This document shows, piece after piece, positions 6,716 through 14,761 of a DNA stretch of 44,836 nucleotides (position 1 is its first letter; every line of letters begins with the position of its first letter). The notes under the pieces are model-generated. The model made no database searches, was not told the origin of the DNA, and worked only from the letters and a program-made list of their open reading frames with translations. Source of the DNA: Nitrosomonadales bacterium (GTDB lineage: Bacteria > Pseudomonadota > Gammaproteobacteria > Burkholderiales > Gallionellaceae). The translations under genes were made by a program, and so were the position numbers. Where the stretch lies: NCBI GenBank assembly GCA_023259065.1, contig JAHFQY010000005.1, positions 1 to 44,836 on the forward strand, written 5' to 3'.

Positions 6716-7055
6716 AACCCTGCGCATCTACTACAACCCGCGCTGCTCCAAGTGCCGCGCCGCAGTGGCGCTGGTTAGCGAGCGCGGCTACGCCACCGAG
6801 CTGGTGGCGTATCTGCTCACGCCGCCCGGCAAGGAAGAGTTGCGCGGGTTGTTGCGCAAGCTGGGGATGAAGCCGTTTGAGCTGGTGCGCACAGGCGAGG
6901 ATGAATTCAAGCAATATGCCGGGCGCACGCTGAGTGATGAAGAGTGGCTGGATGCCTTGGTCGCTCACCCGATTCTGATTGAGAGGCCCATCGTGGTGCG
7001 TGGCGACAAGGCTGTGGTGGCGCGGCCACCGGAGAAGGTTCTGGCGCTGCTGTAA
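6705..7055 (+). CDS. ArsC-family (arsenate reductase/Spx-like) protein
   Basis: A 116-residue protein beginning MKSETLRIYYNPRCSKCRAA. The N-P-x-C-S-x-(S/C)-R nucleotide-free active site of the glutaredoxin-linked ArsC family is present. So are LVRTGE, LIERPIVV and ARPPEKV, which carry the three arginines that bind arsenate in E. coli ArsC. In the active site the usual Ser is a Cys, giving C-x2-C. It could reduce arsenate to arsenite with glutathione/glutaredoxin, or be a general thiol oxidoreductase; there are no other ars genes nearby. The start overlaps rbgA by about 11 bp; ATG 6702 is equally possible. No Shine-Dalgarno is evident. Confidence 0.82.
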   Translation: MKSETLRIYYNPRCSKCRAAVALVSERGYATELVAYLLTPPGKEELRGLLRKLGMKPFELVRTGEDEFKQYAGRTLSDEEWLDALVAHPILIERPIVVRGDKAVVARPPEKVLALL

Positions 7056-7088
7056 ATGTAGATGATTCATTAGCTCGAGCTTGGCTAT

Positions 7089-7206
7089 AAACCCCCTCTA
7101 GCTCCCCCTTGTCAGGGGGAGAACCTACCCAGCTCCTCCCCTGAAGCGGGTCAAGCAGGCAAACCGCGTAGCGGTTGCTCGCACAAGGGGAGGTTGGGAG
7201 GGGTTT
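7089..7206. mobile_element. MITE-like element with imperfect terminal inverted repeats
   Basis: The left end (7089-7110, aaaccccctctagctccc...) and right end (7185-7206, ...ggttgggaggggttt) pair as 22-bp inverted repeats with 16 matches. Inside are two hairpins: CTCCCCC/GGGGGAG near 7102-7121 and AACCGC/GCGGTT near 7162-7174. No coding capacity is seen. The 118-bp size, TIRs and internal palindromes fit a miniature inverted-repeat element; no parent transposon is in the window. Confidence 0.6.
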
Positions 7207-7334
7207 GTCGTCTGCTGGTCAGAGGTAACAAACGAAGCCAGAGCCCACAACATCAACCCGGCTATGCCCTGCTGACTCATTATCAAAAACGGCAATGGAT
7301 GTTATCCTGCTTCGATCCCAAACAGAAAACCATT

Positions 7335-7422
7335 CGTAGGTCGGGTTAGCGTAGCGTAACCCGACATTTCCTTGCTTATATTCTCAAATTTGTCGGGTTA
7401 CGCTACGCTAACCCGACCTACG
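7335..7422. repeat. Perfect 32-bp-arm inverted repeat made of two REP-like palindromes
   Basis: Positions 7335-7366 and 7391-7422 are exact reverse complements, separated by 24 bp. Each arm is itself palindromic: GTCGGGTTA, a gcgtagcg centre, then TAACCCGAC. A related single unit lies at 34613-34650. The element is in the leader of rutE, 31 bp before its start, so a strong stem-loop could form in that transcript. Together with the MITE-like element it fills most of the 397-bp gap 7056-7452. Confidence 0.9.
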
Positions 7423-7452
7423 CAAAATCACATTATTTATTAAGGAAAAACC

Positions 7453-8043
7453 ATGCCTTCAGTTCTAGACCAATCCGCGCTTGACCAACTTTTCTGCGCC
7501 GCGCGCACGCACAATGCCTGGCAGAGCCGCCCGGTATCAGACGAGTTGCTGGGCCGCATCTACAATTCCATGCGCATGGCGCCCACCTCGGCCAACTGCT
7601 CGCCTGCCCGCATCGTGTTTGTAAAATCTCAGGAAGCCAAGGAAAAGCTCAAGCCGGCACTGATGGAAGGCAACCAGGCCAAGACCATGACCGCACCCGT
7701 TGTTGCGATCATCGGCTATGACATGCGTTTCGCCGACAAGCTGGGCTACCTGTTCCCGCATGCACCGGACGCAGCCAACTGGTTCAAGGATGAGCAGGTG
7801 GCATTCACCACCGCCTTCCGCAACGGTACGCTGCAAGGCGCTTATCTGATGCTGGCTGCACGCGCTTATGGACTGGACTGCGGCCCGATGTCGGGCTTTG
7901 ACAATGCCAAGGTGGATGAGCATTTCTTTGCCGGTACCCAGGTGAAGTCCAACTTCCTGTGCAACCTGGGCTATGGCGACCCCGCCGGCCTGTTCCCGCG
8001 CAGCCCGCGCCTGGCGTTTGACGAGGCTTGCAGCATCATTTAA
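7453..8043 (+). CDS. rutE: Nitroreductase-family protein, RutE-like malonic semialdehyde reductase
   Basis: A 196-residue FMN-dependent nitroreductase-fold protein. It matches RutE (YcdJ) block for block: ARTHNAWQ, then [13 protein letters not shown], then [13 protein letters not shown], then [16 protein letters not shown] and NLGYGD. E. coli RutE is also 196 residues and reduces malonic semialdehyde to 3-hydroxypropionate in uracil degradation. No other rut genes are in the window, so the substrate here may differ; the HadB/RutE family includes other small-molecule reductases. AAGGA precedes ATG 7453 by 6 bp. The long inverted repeat immediately upstream could affect expression. Confidence 0.88.
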   Translation: MPSVLDQSALDQLFCAARTHNAWQSRPVSDELLGRIYNSMRMAPTSANCSPARIVFVKSQEAKEKLKPALMEGNQAKTMTAPVVAIIGYDMRFADKLGYLFPHAPDAANWFKDEQVAFTTAFRNGTLQGAYLMLAARAYGLDCGPMSGFDNAKVDEHFFAGTQVKSNFLCNLGYGDPAGLFPRSPRLAFDEACSII

Positions 8044-8053
8044 TGCAAGGTTG

Positions 8054-8818
8054 CTAGCTTTTCAGTATCGGCTGGATTGCCGCGACCAGGTTATCCGCCA
8101 GGTGCTGGTCGCGCGCAAGGACAGCCTGGAAGCCGGCGTTCGCGGGAACTGCGTCATGATTGTTGCTGACCAGTATGGCTGGAATATTGCGGTTGACGGC
8201 ATTGGCTGCGCGCAGCGCCAGCATCAATGCAATGCCGTTGAGTTCCTTGAGTTCGCGCCCGACAACGACAAAATCAAAACGCTCGCGCAACAATCGCTCA
8301 AGCCCGACCAGGCCGCTTTCCGCCACACTCAGTTGCACGGGCATCCCGGCAAAAGCCTGCTGGTAGAGGTGGGTCATCACGGTTGATGATTCCACCAGCA
8401 TGACTGCCTTGCGGCTTTTCAGCCTGGACTGGCGCAACTTCTCCAGATTCGCTTCTATGTCGGCGTAATCCGGATTGGCCTTGCGGGCGTAAATTTCTAC
8501 ACGGCGAACCAAGTCGACATAGGCCAGGGCGCGTGACGCAAAGGTCTCGCCAAAGTCACCGGCATCGGATGCTTCGCTCAGGAGGTTTTCCAGCTGGTGA
8601 CAAATGGTGGTAAGGACAGCCAATCCGTGGGTGCCGCCGGATCCCTTCATGCTGTGCACCCCGCGAAACAGTTCGTTGAACGCTTCGCGATCCCCGGAGT
8701 TTTTTTCCAGCGCAAGCACAAGGTTGTCAAAGGCATCACAGCGCTCCGGCAACTCGTCGAGGAAGCGCTCGCGTATCCCTTGCAGCAGGGCCTGGAAGTT
8801 TTCCATGTTTGTCGTCAT
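8054..8818 (-). CDS. Hpt-domain protein with degenerate receiver domain
   Basis: A 254-residue cytoplasmic signalling protein. An Hpt domain covers about residues 8-115, with the phospho-accepting histidine in HSMKGSGGT (His55) and the four-helix pattern around it. From about 136 to the end a receiver-like fold is visible (AVMLVESSTVMTHLY, then DFVVVGRELKELNG, then PAILVSNN). The acidic pair at the end of strand 1 is E-S and the expected phosphoacceptor Asp after strand 3 is Gly, so the receiver probably cannot be phosphorylated. It converges with rutE with a 10-bp gap. No kinase gene is adjacent. No clear Shine-Dalgarno precedes ATG 8818; ATG 8806 is an alternative. Confidence 0.82.
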   Translation of the reverse strand: MTTNMENFQALLQGIRERFLDELPERCDAFDNLVLALEKNSGDREAFNELFRGVHSMKGSGGTHGLAVLTTICHQLENLLSEASDAGDFGETFASRALAYVDLVRRVEIYARKANPDYADIEANLEKLRQSRLKSRKAVMLVESSTVMTHLYQQAFAGMPVQLSVAESGLVGLERLLRERFDFVVVGRELKELNGIALMLALRAANAVNRNIPAILVSNNHDAVPANAGFQAVLARDQHLADNLVAAIQPILKS

Positions 8819-8982
8819 AAGGTTGAGCCGGGTCCGTTATTAACCTTCCAACTGTTTGTATGATGCTATCACTATTTTCAGCCGGGTTCATGCCCACTCA
8901 GGTGGCTACAAGATGGCAGCATTAAAGCAATGCGGCTAACAGTGTATCCTTCCCGGTATCTGAAGCATAAGCACTGGAGATC

Positions 8983-9921
8983 ATGCCAACTGCACTCATC
9001 AACTCACTGCGCGACCCGGCGGTACGCGACCTGGCCTGGGTTATCGGCGCGCCCGGCCTGCTGGATGCCGCGCACCCCGAGTATCGCGGACGCGTGGTGG
9101 ATGATGCCTGGTGCAGCGCACAGTTGCAGGCTGCCACACCATGGCTTGTCGCTCTGGATCAAAGTCCACAGGCATTGCACGACTTTATTGCCGCCTTTCC
9201 CACGCGCCGGCTTGGGCATTATTTTGAAACACTGATCAGGTTCTGGTTAATGCAGCTGCCGGATACCCGTGTCATCGCCACCAATTTGCAGGTACACGAG
9301 GAACAGCGCACTGTGGGCGAATATGATTTCCTGTTTCGTAATGCAAGCGCAGAGGTGTGCCATTGGGAAGCTGCGGTCAAGTTCTATCTGCAGGTCGAGG
9401 CCAAGCCCGAACAACGCACATTCATCGGCCCCGGCACACGCGACAGGCTGGATATCAAGCTGGATCACGTGTTCAGGCATCAGCTGCATTTGGGCCAGAC
9501 GCACGCCGGACAATCAGCCTTGCCCCAGGGAGTCGTGTTGAGCCAGGCGCAGGCCTACATCAAGGGCTACCTGTTCTATCACGTATCAACACCGGGTCGT
9601 GCCGCTGTCGCGGGAGTTTCTGCGGCACACCAGTCCGGCTGGTGGCTGCGCCACAAACAGGATGAACTACCGCAAACGTCCACTGATAGCCACTGGATAA
9701 TCCCGCCGCGCTTGCACTGGCTGGCACCGCTACGCTTGGCTGAAGATGCGATGGTAATGAGCGGCTCAACCCTGAAAGCCGCATTGGACGCGCACTTCAG
9801 CAACGGCACCGAGGCGACACTGGTCATGGAATTGCTGCGCGATGAAAACGGAGAGTGGCGCGAAGCAGCCAGGGGGTTTGTCGTATGCAGCAGCTGGCCG
9901 GTGTTAGAAGAGCAAGTCTGA
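8983..9921 (+). CDS. DUF1853 family protein
   Basis: A 312-residue protein matching DUF1853: LRDPAVRDLAWVIGAPGLL near the N-terminus, RRLGHYFETLIRFWL, then EYDFLF and HWEAAVKFYLQ in the middle, and KGYLFYH. The E-x-D-F-L and E-(A/V)-x-(V/A)-K-(F/Y) residues are spaced as in PD-(D/E)xK nuclease-like folds, a possible similarity I cannot test here. The function of the family is unknown. GGAG lies just before ATG 8983. It stands alone on the plus strand, with no operon partner. Confidence 0.85.
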   Translation: MPTALINSLRDPAVRDLAWVIGAPGLLDAAHPEYRGRVVDDAWCSAQLQAATPWLVALDQSPQALHDFIAAFPTRRLGHYFETLIRFWLMQLPDTRVIATNLQVHEEQRTVGEYDFLFRNASAEVCHWEAAVKFYLQVEAKPEQRTFIGPGTRDRLDIKLDHVFRHQLHLGQTHAGQSALPQGVVLSQAQAYIKGYLFYHVSTPGRAAVAGVSAAHQSGWWLRHKQDELPQTSTDSHWIIPPRLHWLAPLRLAEDAMVMSGSTLKAALDAHFSNGTEATLVMELLRDENGEWREAARGFVVCSSWPVLEEQV

Positions 9922-10046
9922 ACAGCTATCCACAATTACTGTGCGCAAGCGTGTGAATTAGCTGTGGACAAGTTAAAAAACCGATATCGCACAGCACGAT
10001 AGCTGTATGCATTATTTATAGGCCGTATTGCACCAGACCTGTTTTT

Positions 10047-10868
10047 TTACAGCGACGTAAAAAAGCGCCCGCTCATTTCTTCCAGCCCCAGTTCCTGCAA
10101 TACCTCCTGCAGGCGTGCAGCAGGACGCTGGCGCGGCAGGTTTTTATAGCTTGCCACGATCAGCTCGTTTTTCATCGAATGCTCCCAGCCCACCAGCTCG
10201 GTCACCGTGACCTGGTAACCGTGCGCCTCCAGCTGCAGGCAGCGCAGCACATTGGTGAGATGGCTGCCAAACTCGCGGGTATGGATGGGGTGGCGCCACA
10301 GCTCGACCAGCGCATTCCTGGCCAGCTGTTTGCCCTTGTTCTTCTTCAGCACGGATGCCACTTCGGCCTGGCAGCACGGCACCAGCACGATAAATTGGGC
10401 CTGCTTCTTCAGCGCGAAATGAATCGCATCGTCGGTGGCCGTGTTACAGGCGTGCAACGCGGTGACCACGTCCACCTGCGCGGGCAGCTGGTCGGACTCG
10501 ATCGACTCGGCCACCGACAGATTCAAAAATGACATGCCGGGGAAGTTCAGGCGTGCGGCCAGCTCGCGCGATTTGCTCACCAGTTCGTCGCGCGTTTCGA
10601 TGCCGTAGATATGCGAGGCGTTATTCAGCGCCTTGAAAAACAGGTCGTACAGGATGAAACCCAGATACGATTTTCCGGCGCCATGATCCACCAGCGTAAT
10701 GTCAGGATGGTCTTGCTGTATTTCCAGCAGCAGCGGCTCGATGAATTGGTACAGGTGGTAAATCTGCTTGAGCTTGCGCCGGCTATCCTGGTTCATCTTG
10801 CCGTCGCGGGTGAGGATGTGCAGCTGTTTCAGCAGCTCGACGGATTGGTTGGGTCTTATTTCGTGCAT
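10047..10868 (-). CDS. Class I SAM-dependent methyltransferase (Methyltransf_32-like)
   Basis: A 273-residue protein. Motif I is VDHGAGKSYLGF; an acidic residue ends strand 2 (IYGIETRDELV). VVTALHACNTATDDAI and VPCCQAEV follow. The G-x-G-K-S-(Y/F) and H-A-C-(N/D)-x-A-T-D patterns with a P-C-C motif match the Methyltransf_32 group, which includes GSTCD-like and some RNA methyltransferases. The N-terminal 60 residues are helical and the C-terminal 30 are unique. The substrate is unknown. No strong ribosome-binding site precedes ATG 10868. It is followed on the same strand by nothing coupled. Confidence 0.8.
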   Translation of the reverse strand: MHEIRPNQSVELLKQLHILTRDGKMNQDSRRKLKQIYHLYQFIEPLLLEIQQDHPDITLVDHGAGKSYLGFILYDLFFKALNNASHIYGIETRDELVSKSRELAARLNFPGMSFLNLSVAESIESDQLPAQVDVVTALHACNTATDDAIHFALKKQAQFIVLVPCCQAEVASVLKKNKGKQLARNALVELWRHPIHTREFGSHLTNVLRCLQLEAHGYQVTVTELVGWEHSMKNELIVASYKNLPRQRPAARLQEVLQELGLEEMSGRFFTSL

Positions 10869-10904
10869 GTCTGGTAATGGGCAGCCGTGTGCGTACGCGG
10901 CAAA

Positions 10905-11309
10905 CTATCTGAGCTGAACTAGCTCGCCCTTGCGGTCAAAGGTTAAATAATTCTTGATATTGCCGCTTTTGATCGACTCTATCATTGTCTGCAGCGGCTT
11001 GTCGGCATCCTTGCTGGTGGGCGCCATGCTGATGCTGCCCGACATGCCGGCAACGAAAACGATGTCCCAGTTCTTGCCCATCTGGCGCGATTCCTCCACC
11101 AGATCGGCAAAATTCAGTACTTCATGCGGCAGCTTGTCCACGCACATGATGGGAGTCAGCGCACCGCCGCTCCTGGCGTGAAACTTATCCTTCTGCTCTG
11201 CAGTATGCTCACCGGGCAACTCGGCCTCGGCAAACACAAACAACAGGCGTTGCAACTCGGGCTGCGCATGCGCGGCTTTCAACAGGTCGGAATAATTGGA
11301 TATTTGCAC
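10905..11309 (-). CDS. Conserved hypothetical protein (often mislabelled ribonucleotide reductase subunit)
   Basis: A 134-residue protein with the conserved blocks QRLLFVFAEAELP, GGALTPIMCVDKLP, WDIVFVAGMSG, APTSKDADKPLQTMI and FDRKGELVQL. Small proteins of this type in Betaproteobacteria are often deposited as 'ribonucleotide reductase subunit alpha' (from memory), but nothing here resembles a reductase catalytic core. The function is unknown. The start is GTG 11309, with AAAGG about 10 bp upstream. It precedes the methyltransferase gene at 10868 with a 36-bp gap and could be co-transcribed with it. Confidence 0.7.
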   Translation of the reverse strand: MQISNYSDLLKAAHAQPELQRLLFVFAEAELPGEHTAEQKDKFHARSGGALTPIMCVDKLPHEVLNFADLVEESRQMGKNWDIVFVAGMSGSISMAPTSKDADKPLQTMIESIKSGNIKNYLTFDRKGELVQLR

Positions 11310-11393
11310 GGTAAACAGCCCTTTCAGAATGAATTCTCATAATGCCGACAGGTTATCTCACGCCGGCACAACAGCAAAGCAGATTCTTCTGAA

Positions 11394-12443
11394 TTACAAA
11401 GACAGCGGGCCGTGATTTTCCACCCAGTTATCAATGGCAGCTTGTGCGGAGGCCGTATCCTGCTGCCAGGTGGAAAGCAGGTGCTGCGCGGCCCACTGCC
11501 AATGCTTGGCTCCGGCCTCGATGGTTGCCTGCAAGCGGCTGATATCACCGCTCTCGCACCAGTGCGCGTAGGCTGCCACCAGGCGCGGAAACAGGCTGCG
11601 GCGCAAGCCGTCGAGATTGGAGAAATAGAAATGCAGCGAACATGCACGATCGCTATTGATCAGCTCTGGCAAGGTGGAGAGGCAGTCCGCCAGGTTGTCG
11701 CGTATGGAGCGCGCCAGCACAATGGAGCGCCGACTGCCGAAGGACATGATCATGTCGCGCCAGGCCGGCCCCAGCATAGGTTCCGCCAGCGCCTCGCCGA
11801 CCTCATGCAAGATCAGCGTTTCGCTTTCCTGCTCCGCCATGCGAGGCAGCAGGGTGGCGATATCACCCTGCTCGCCATAGCAATCTAGCGAGGCTTTAAG
11901 CGCACCATCCGCCTGGTGCACCGACCAGATTTCAACCTTCTCGGAGAGCCAGCGCTGCAGTGCATCTATGCGCAGAAAAACGGCGCCTTCGCGTAGCGCG
12001 GCCGGTGAGGCAGTGATGTCGCGGGCATATTCGCAACCGGATACACGCACGGTAAGACCGTGGCGTTTCTCGCTGCGCACCAGCTGGCCCAGGAAGAAAT
12101 GCGGCTTGCACCAGCGCCCAAGACCGCCGCCGTAAACCAGGCCATGCGGCTCCAGCACGCTGTTGATGGAAACTATGTCGAATGGATCATATTCACGTCC
12201 GGCAATGGGTATCGTGCGATAGTCCAGCTCTTCCATTTCTTCCCAGTAGGCTTCGCGTTGCACCAGCCAGCTGCTGAGATCCGCTTTTACCAGCGGATAA
12301 GAAGGTGGAAATTCGTGCTCCCAGATATACAGCTCGCGCATGCCTAGCAGATAGTTGCACATGGTCATTTCACGCGCATGGCGCGCATCGGCAATGTGGC
12401 AATTGAGTTGTACGGCCTCTATGGTCTGCTGGAAATCGCGCAT
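11394..12443 (-). CDS. Uncharacterised protein, third gene of a three-gene operon
   Basis: A 349-residue soluble protein without a signal peptide or membrane segments. Visible blocks are TMCNYLLGMRELYIWEHEFP, GREYDPFDIVSINSVLEPHGLVYGG, LHEVGEAL in the middle and a helical, Trp-rich C-terminus. H-E-V-G-E resembles a His/Glu metal-binding helix, but no further ligands can be assigned. It may belong to proteins deposited as 'Sfum_1244 family' (memory, not verified). ATG 12443 follows the stop of the preceding gene by 5 bp, with GGAG inside that gene's last codons, so translation is coupled. Its function is unknown and should be read together with the two genes upstream. Confidence 0.7.
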   Translation of the reverse strand: MRDFQQTIEAVQLNCHIADARHAREMTMCNYLLGMRELYIWEHEFPPSYPLVKADLSSWLVQREAYWEEMEELDYRTIPIAGREYDPFDIVSINSVLEPHGLVYGGGLGRWCKPHFFLGQLVRSEKRHGLTVRVSGCEYARDITASPAALREGAVFLRIDALQRWLSEKVEIWSVHQADGALKASLDCYGEQGDIATLLPRMAEQESETLILHEVGEALAEPMLGPAWRDMIMSFGSRRSIVLARSIRDNLADCLSTLPELINSDRACSLHFYFSNLDGLRRSLFPRLVAAYAHWCESGDISRLQATIEAGAKHWQWAAQHLLSTWQQDTASAQAAIDNWVENHGPLSL

Positions 12444-12448
12444 GGCGG

Positions 12449-12892
12449 CTACTCCTTGGCTGGACGTTTACGCACCTGAAAATTGGCAACCGATTGCATG
12501 ATCTTGGAGTAAGGCAACTCTTCGAAGCTGCCGAATTTCTGGCGCGCCGACTCGACCAGGGCAGTCACATCGCTCACCGCATCCGTGCCGTCAATTTCGA
12601 GTTGCAGACCCAGCAATCCTCCGCACTGTACCTTCACTTCCTGTGCATAAGACAAGGGTGGGGTGACATGGGTCAGCTTCAGCGCAAAGGCCGAGTTTTG
12701 CCGCAACAGCGAGAGCAGCTCGCTGCATGTTTCGCGCGCTGCAGGAAGCTTGCAGGCGACCATTTCACGCTCGGCCACGTAACGCTTGTCCTGCAGCGTA
12801 CAGACACAGCGCCGGCTGAGGATGGCCTTCTCGAATGCACAGGGCCTGGGGTTCACCGAACCCAGCGTGTGCATGAAGGCATTTTCATCCAC
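12449..12892 (-). CDS. Uncharacterised cysteine-containing protein, second gene of the operon
   Basis: A 147-residue protein. The start I prefer is GTG 12892, with AAGGT about 8 bp upstream overlapping the stop of the preceding gene. The reading frame stays open to 13000 but overlaps the upstream gene there. Several cysteines are concentrated in the first two thirds (PRPCAFEKAILSRRCVC, MVACKLP, ARETC, VKVQCGG), which suggests a metal or Fe-S site. That is inference: there is no known motif. TPPLSYAQEVKVQCGG is another distinctive block. The lysine-rich end (KRPAKE) carries the ribosome-binding site of the next gene. No family is recognised. Confidence 0.65.
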   Translation of the reverse strand: MDENAFMHTLGSVNPRPCAFEKAILSRRCVCTLQDKRYVAEREMVACKLPAARETCSELLSLLRQNSAFALKLTHVTPPLSYAQEVKVQCGGLLGLQLEIDGTDAVSDVTALVESARQKFGSFEELPYSKIMQSVANFQVRKRPAKE

Positions 12893-12903
12893 AGCGATAC
12901 ACC

Positions 12904-13131
12904 TTAGTCGTCGCCCAGCTCGGGGGCTGGCTCGCGCACTTGCATCAGCAACTCTTCGGCTTGCAACTCGTTTTCCGCGAAGATCATTTTGACATTGCAC
13001 TGTTCTGTCAAAGCCAGCTCACGGCGCAAGGTCTTGGTGCGGTCGGCAGCAACACGATACACATCGTGTTGCTCAATTTTTTCCACACGCTTCATGGGAA
13101 ACTCAAAAACTTTGTAAATATAGTAAGGCAT
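12904..13131 (-). CDS. Small uncharacterised protein, first gene of the operon
   Basis: A 75-residue protein beginning MPYYIYKVFEFPMKRVEKIE. Two strands, an amphipathic helix and an acidic tail (PAPELGDD) can be predicted by eye. AGGA precedes ATG 13131. Its stop lies 12 bp before the GTG of the next gene. No family is recognised, but the tight spacing of the three genes argues that all are real and act together. Confidence 0.65.
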   Translation of the reverse strand: MPYYIYKVFEFPMKRVEKIEQHDVYRVAADRTKTLRRELALTEQCNVKMIFAENELQAEELLMQVREPAPELGDD

Positions 13132-13216
13132 GACAATTCCTTGTAAATACGTGGTAATAAAAACGGGTAGTGCAATTTATCCTGCCCATCCGGCCCACAC
13201 TCTAACAGCGCCTGGA

Positions 13217-14686
13217 TCAGGATGAACAGCTTACTTCAATACTGCGCGCCCAGTCGGGCGCCGGTGCGGCGTAGCTTTCCATTTCAGGCTGCTCATCATA
13301 GGGGCGGCCGAGCAGTTGCAGCAATCGATCCACCTCAGAAAAGTCACGTTCCTTCTCGGCCTTGCTGATGGCGGTCTGCGCCAGATAGTTGCGCAAGATG
13401 TACTTGGGGTTAACCCTGTCCATGCGTGCCTTGCGCTCTGCATCCGTAACTGTTTCCGCCTGCAGCCTGGCGCGGTAAGCAGCAGCCCACTCATCGAATG
13501 CCGCGCGGTTGATGAACTGGTCGCGCAACGCGCTGTTCAACTCGCCCGGCGCCGACTTGAACCCGGCCAGCTTGCGAAACGTATTAGTATAGTCCAGCTC
13601 GCTCACGCGCATCATTTCCAGCAGCGGCTCGACCAGGGCAAAATCCTCCAACCCCGCGTAAGTCAGCCCCAGCTTCCCGCTCATCAGCTCTACGTAGTGC
13701 TCTGAGTAGATGTCGCCGTACTCGTCCAGTATCTTTTCCGCCTCGGCAACCGGTAGCAGCGGGGTCAGCGCCTGTGCGAGTGCCGTCAGGTTCCACAGCC
13801 CGATCTGCGGCTGCTGGTCATAAGCGTAGCGTCCGCCGTGATCAGAATGATTGCAGATGTATCCGGGATCAAACGCTTCCATAAAGCCAAACGGGCCATA
13901 ATCAAACGTCAAACCCAGGATCGACATATTGTCCGTGTTCATCACGCCATGGGAGAAACCGACTGCCTGCCACTTTGCCATCAATTGTGCGGTGCGCACC
14001 AGCACCTCACGCAAGAATTCAGCATATTTTTCCTGCACATCCACCAGATGCGGAAAATTCCTGGCGATCACATAGTCGGCCAGCGTCGCCAGATGCTCTT
14101 TCTGGCCGCGATGATAAAACACCTCGAACGAGCCAAAACGCACGTGCGATTGCGCCATGCGCGTAACGACTGCGGCGGTTTCTATGCTTTCGCGATAGAC
14201 CTCGTCATCGCTGCCCACAATGCACAGGGCACGGGTCGTGGGGATACCCAGGCCGTGCATGGCTTCCGAGCATAAATACTCGCGGATGCTGGAGCGCAAG
14301 ACAGCACGCCCGTCACCACTGCGCGAATACGGCGTGGGGCCCGCGCCCTTGAGCTGCAGGTCCCAGTATTCGCCGACGCTGTTCCTGATTTCGCCCAGCA
14401 GCATGGCGCGGCCGTCGCCCAGTTGCTGCACATAGTGGCCGAACTGGTGCCCGGCATACAGCATGGACAGCGGCTCGCTCCCCTGCAACAAACGATTACC
14501 GGCAAAACACTCGGCAAAATCCTGGCGCGACGACTCATCGCTAGCCAGGTCTATCAACCGGGCTGCATTCGCATTGAAACTGACGAGGTAGGGTTTTGCC
14601 AGCGGCGTTGGTTTGAGGCGGCTGTGAAATGGTGCCGGCAACCGCGCAAACGTATTATCGAAATTCAGCTGCTCGAGTGTATTCAT
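13217..14686 (-). CDS. selO: Protein adenylyltransferase SelO (YdiU)
   Basis: A 489-residue SelO pseudokinase. The hallmark segments QFGHYVQQLGDGRAMLLGE, DLQLKGAGPTPYSR, GDGRAVLRSSIREYL and MNTDNMSILG are all present. SelO transfers AMP from ATP to Ser/Thr/Tyr of target proteins and is linked to oxidative stress. The C-terminus ends in SCSS: the selenocysteine position of animal SelO is Cys here, as is usual in bacteria. AGGGA precedes ATG 14686. The length is normal for bacteria. It stands downstream of the TusE-like gene on the same strand, with a 75-bp gap. Confidence 0.93.
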   Translation of the reverse strand: MNTLEQLNFDNTFARLPAPFHSRLKPTPLAKPYLVSFNANAARLIDLASDESSRQDFAECFAGNRLLQGSEPLSMLYAGHQFGHYVQQLGDGRAMLLGEIRNSVGEYWDLQLKGAGPTPYSRSGDGRAVLRSSIREYLCSEAMHGLGIPTTRALCIVGSDDEVYRESIETAAVVTRMAQSHVRFGSFEVFYHRGQKEHLATLADYVIARNFPHLVDVQEKYAEFLREVLVRTAQLMAKWQAVGFSHGVMNTDNMSILGLTFDYGPFGFMEAFDPGYICNHSDHGGRYAYDQQPQIGLWNLTALAQALTPLLPVAEAEKILDEYGDIYSEHYVELMSGKLGLTYAGLEDFALVEPLLEMMRVSELDYTNTFRKLAGFKSAPGELNSALRDQFINRAAFDEWAAAYRARLQAETVTDAERKARMDRVNPKYILRNYLAQTAISKAEKERDFSEVDRLLQLLGRPYDEQPEMESYAAPAPDWARSIEVSCSS

Positions 14687-14761
14687 GGCTGAGTCCCTGT
14701 AACCGCCTTGATCGGCAAGCCCGCCAGAGCGCAGAAGTGCACTCTGGCACTGCTGCCTGAA

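Noticed and set aside
5546..6727. A 393-codon minus-strand frame opposite rbgA
   Set aside because: It crosses a repeat and lies antisense to rbgA, whose GTPase motifs are complete.
9922..10046. DnaA-box-like sequences (ctatccaca, tgtggacaa)
   Set aside because: Only two imperfect matches in 125 bp, with no dnaA/dnaN or AT-rich unwinding region nearby; not enough for an origin.
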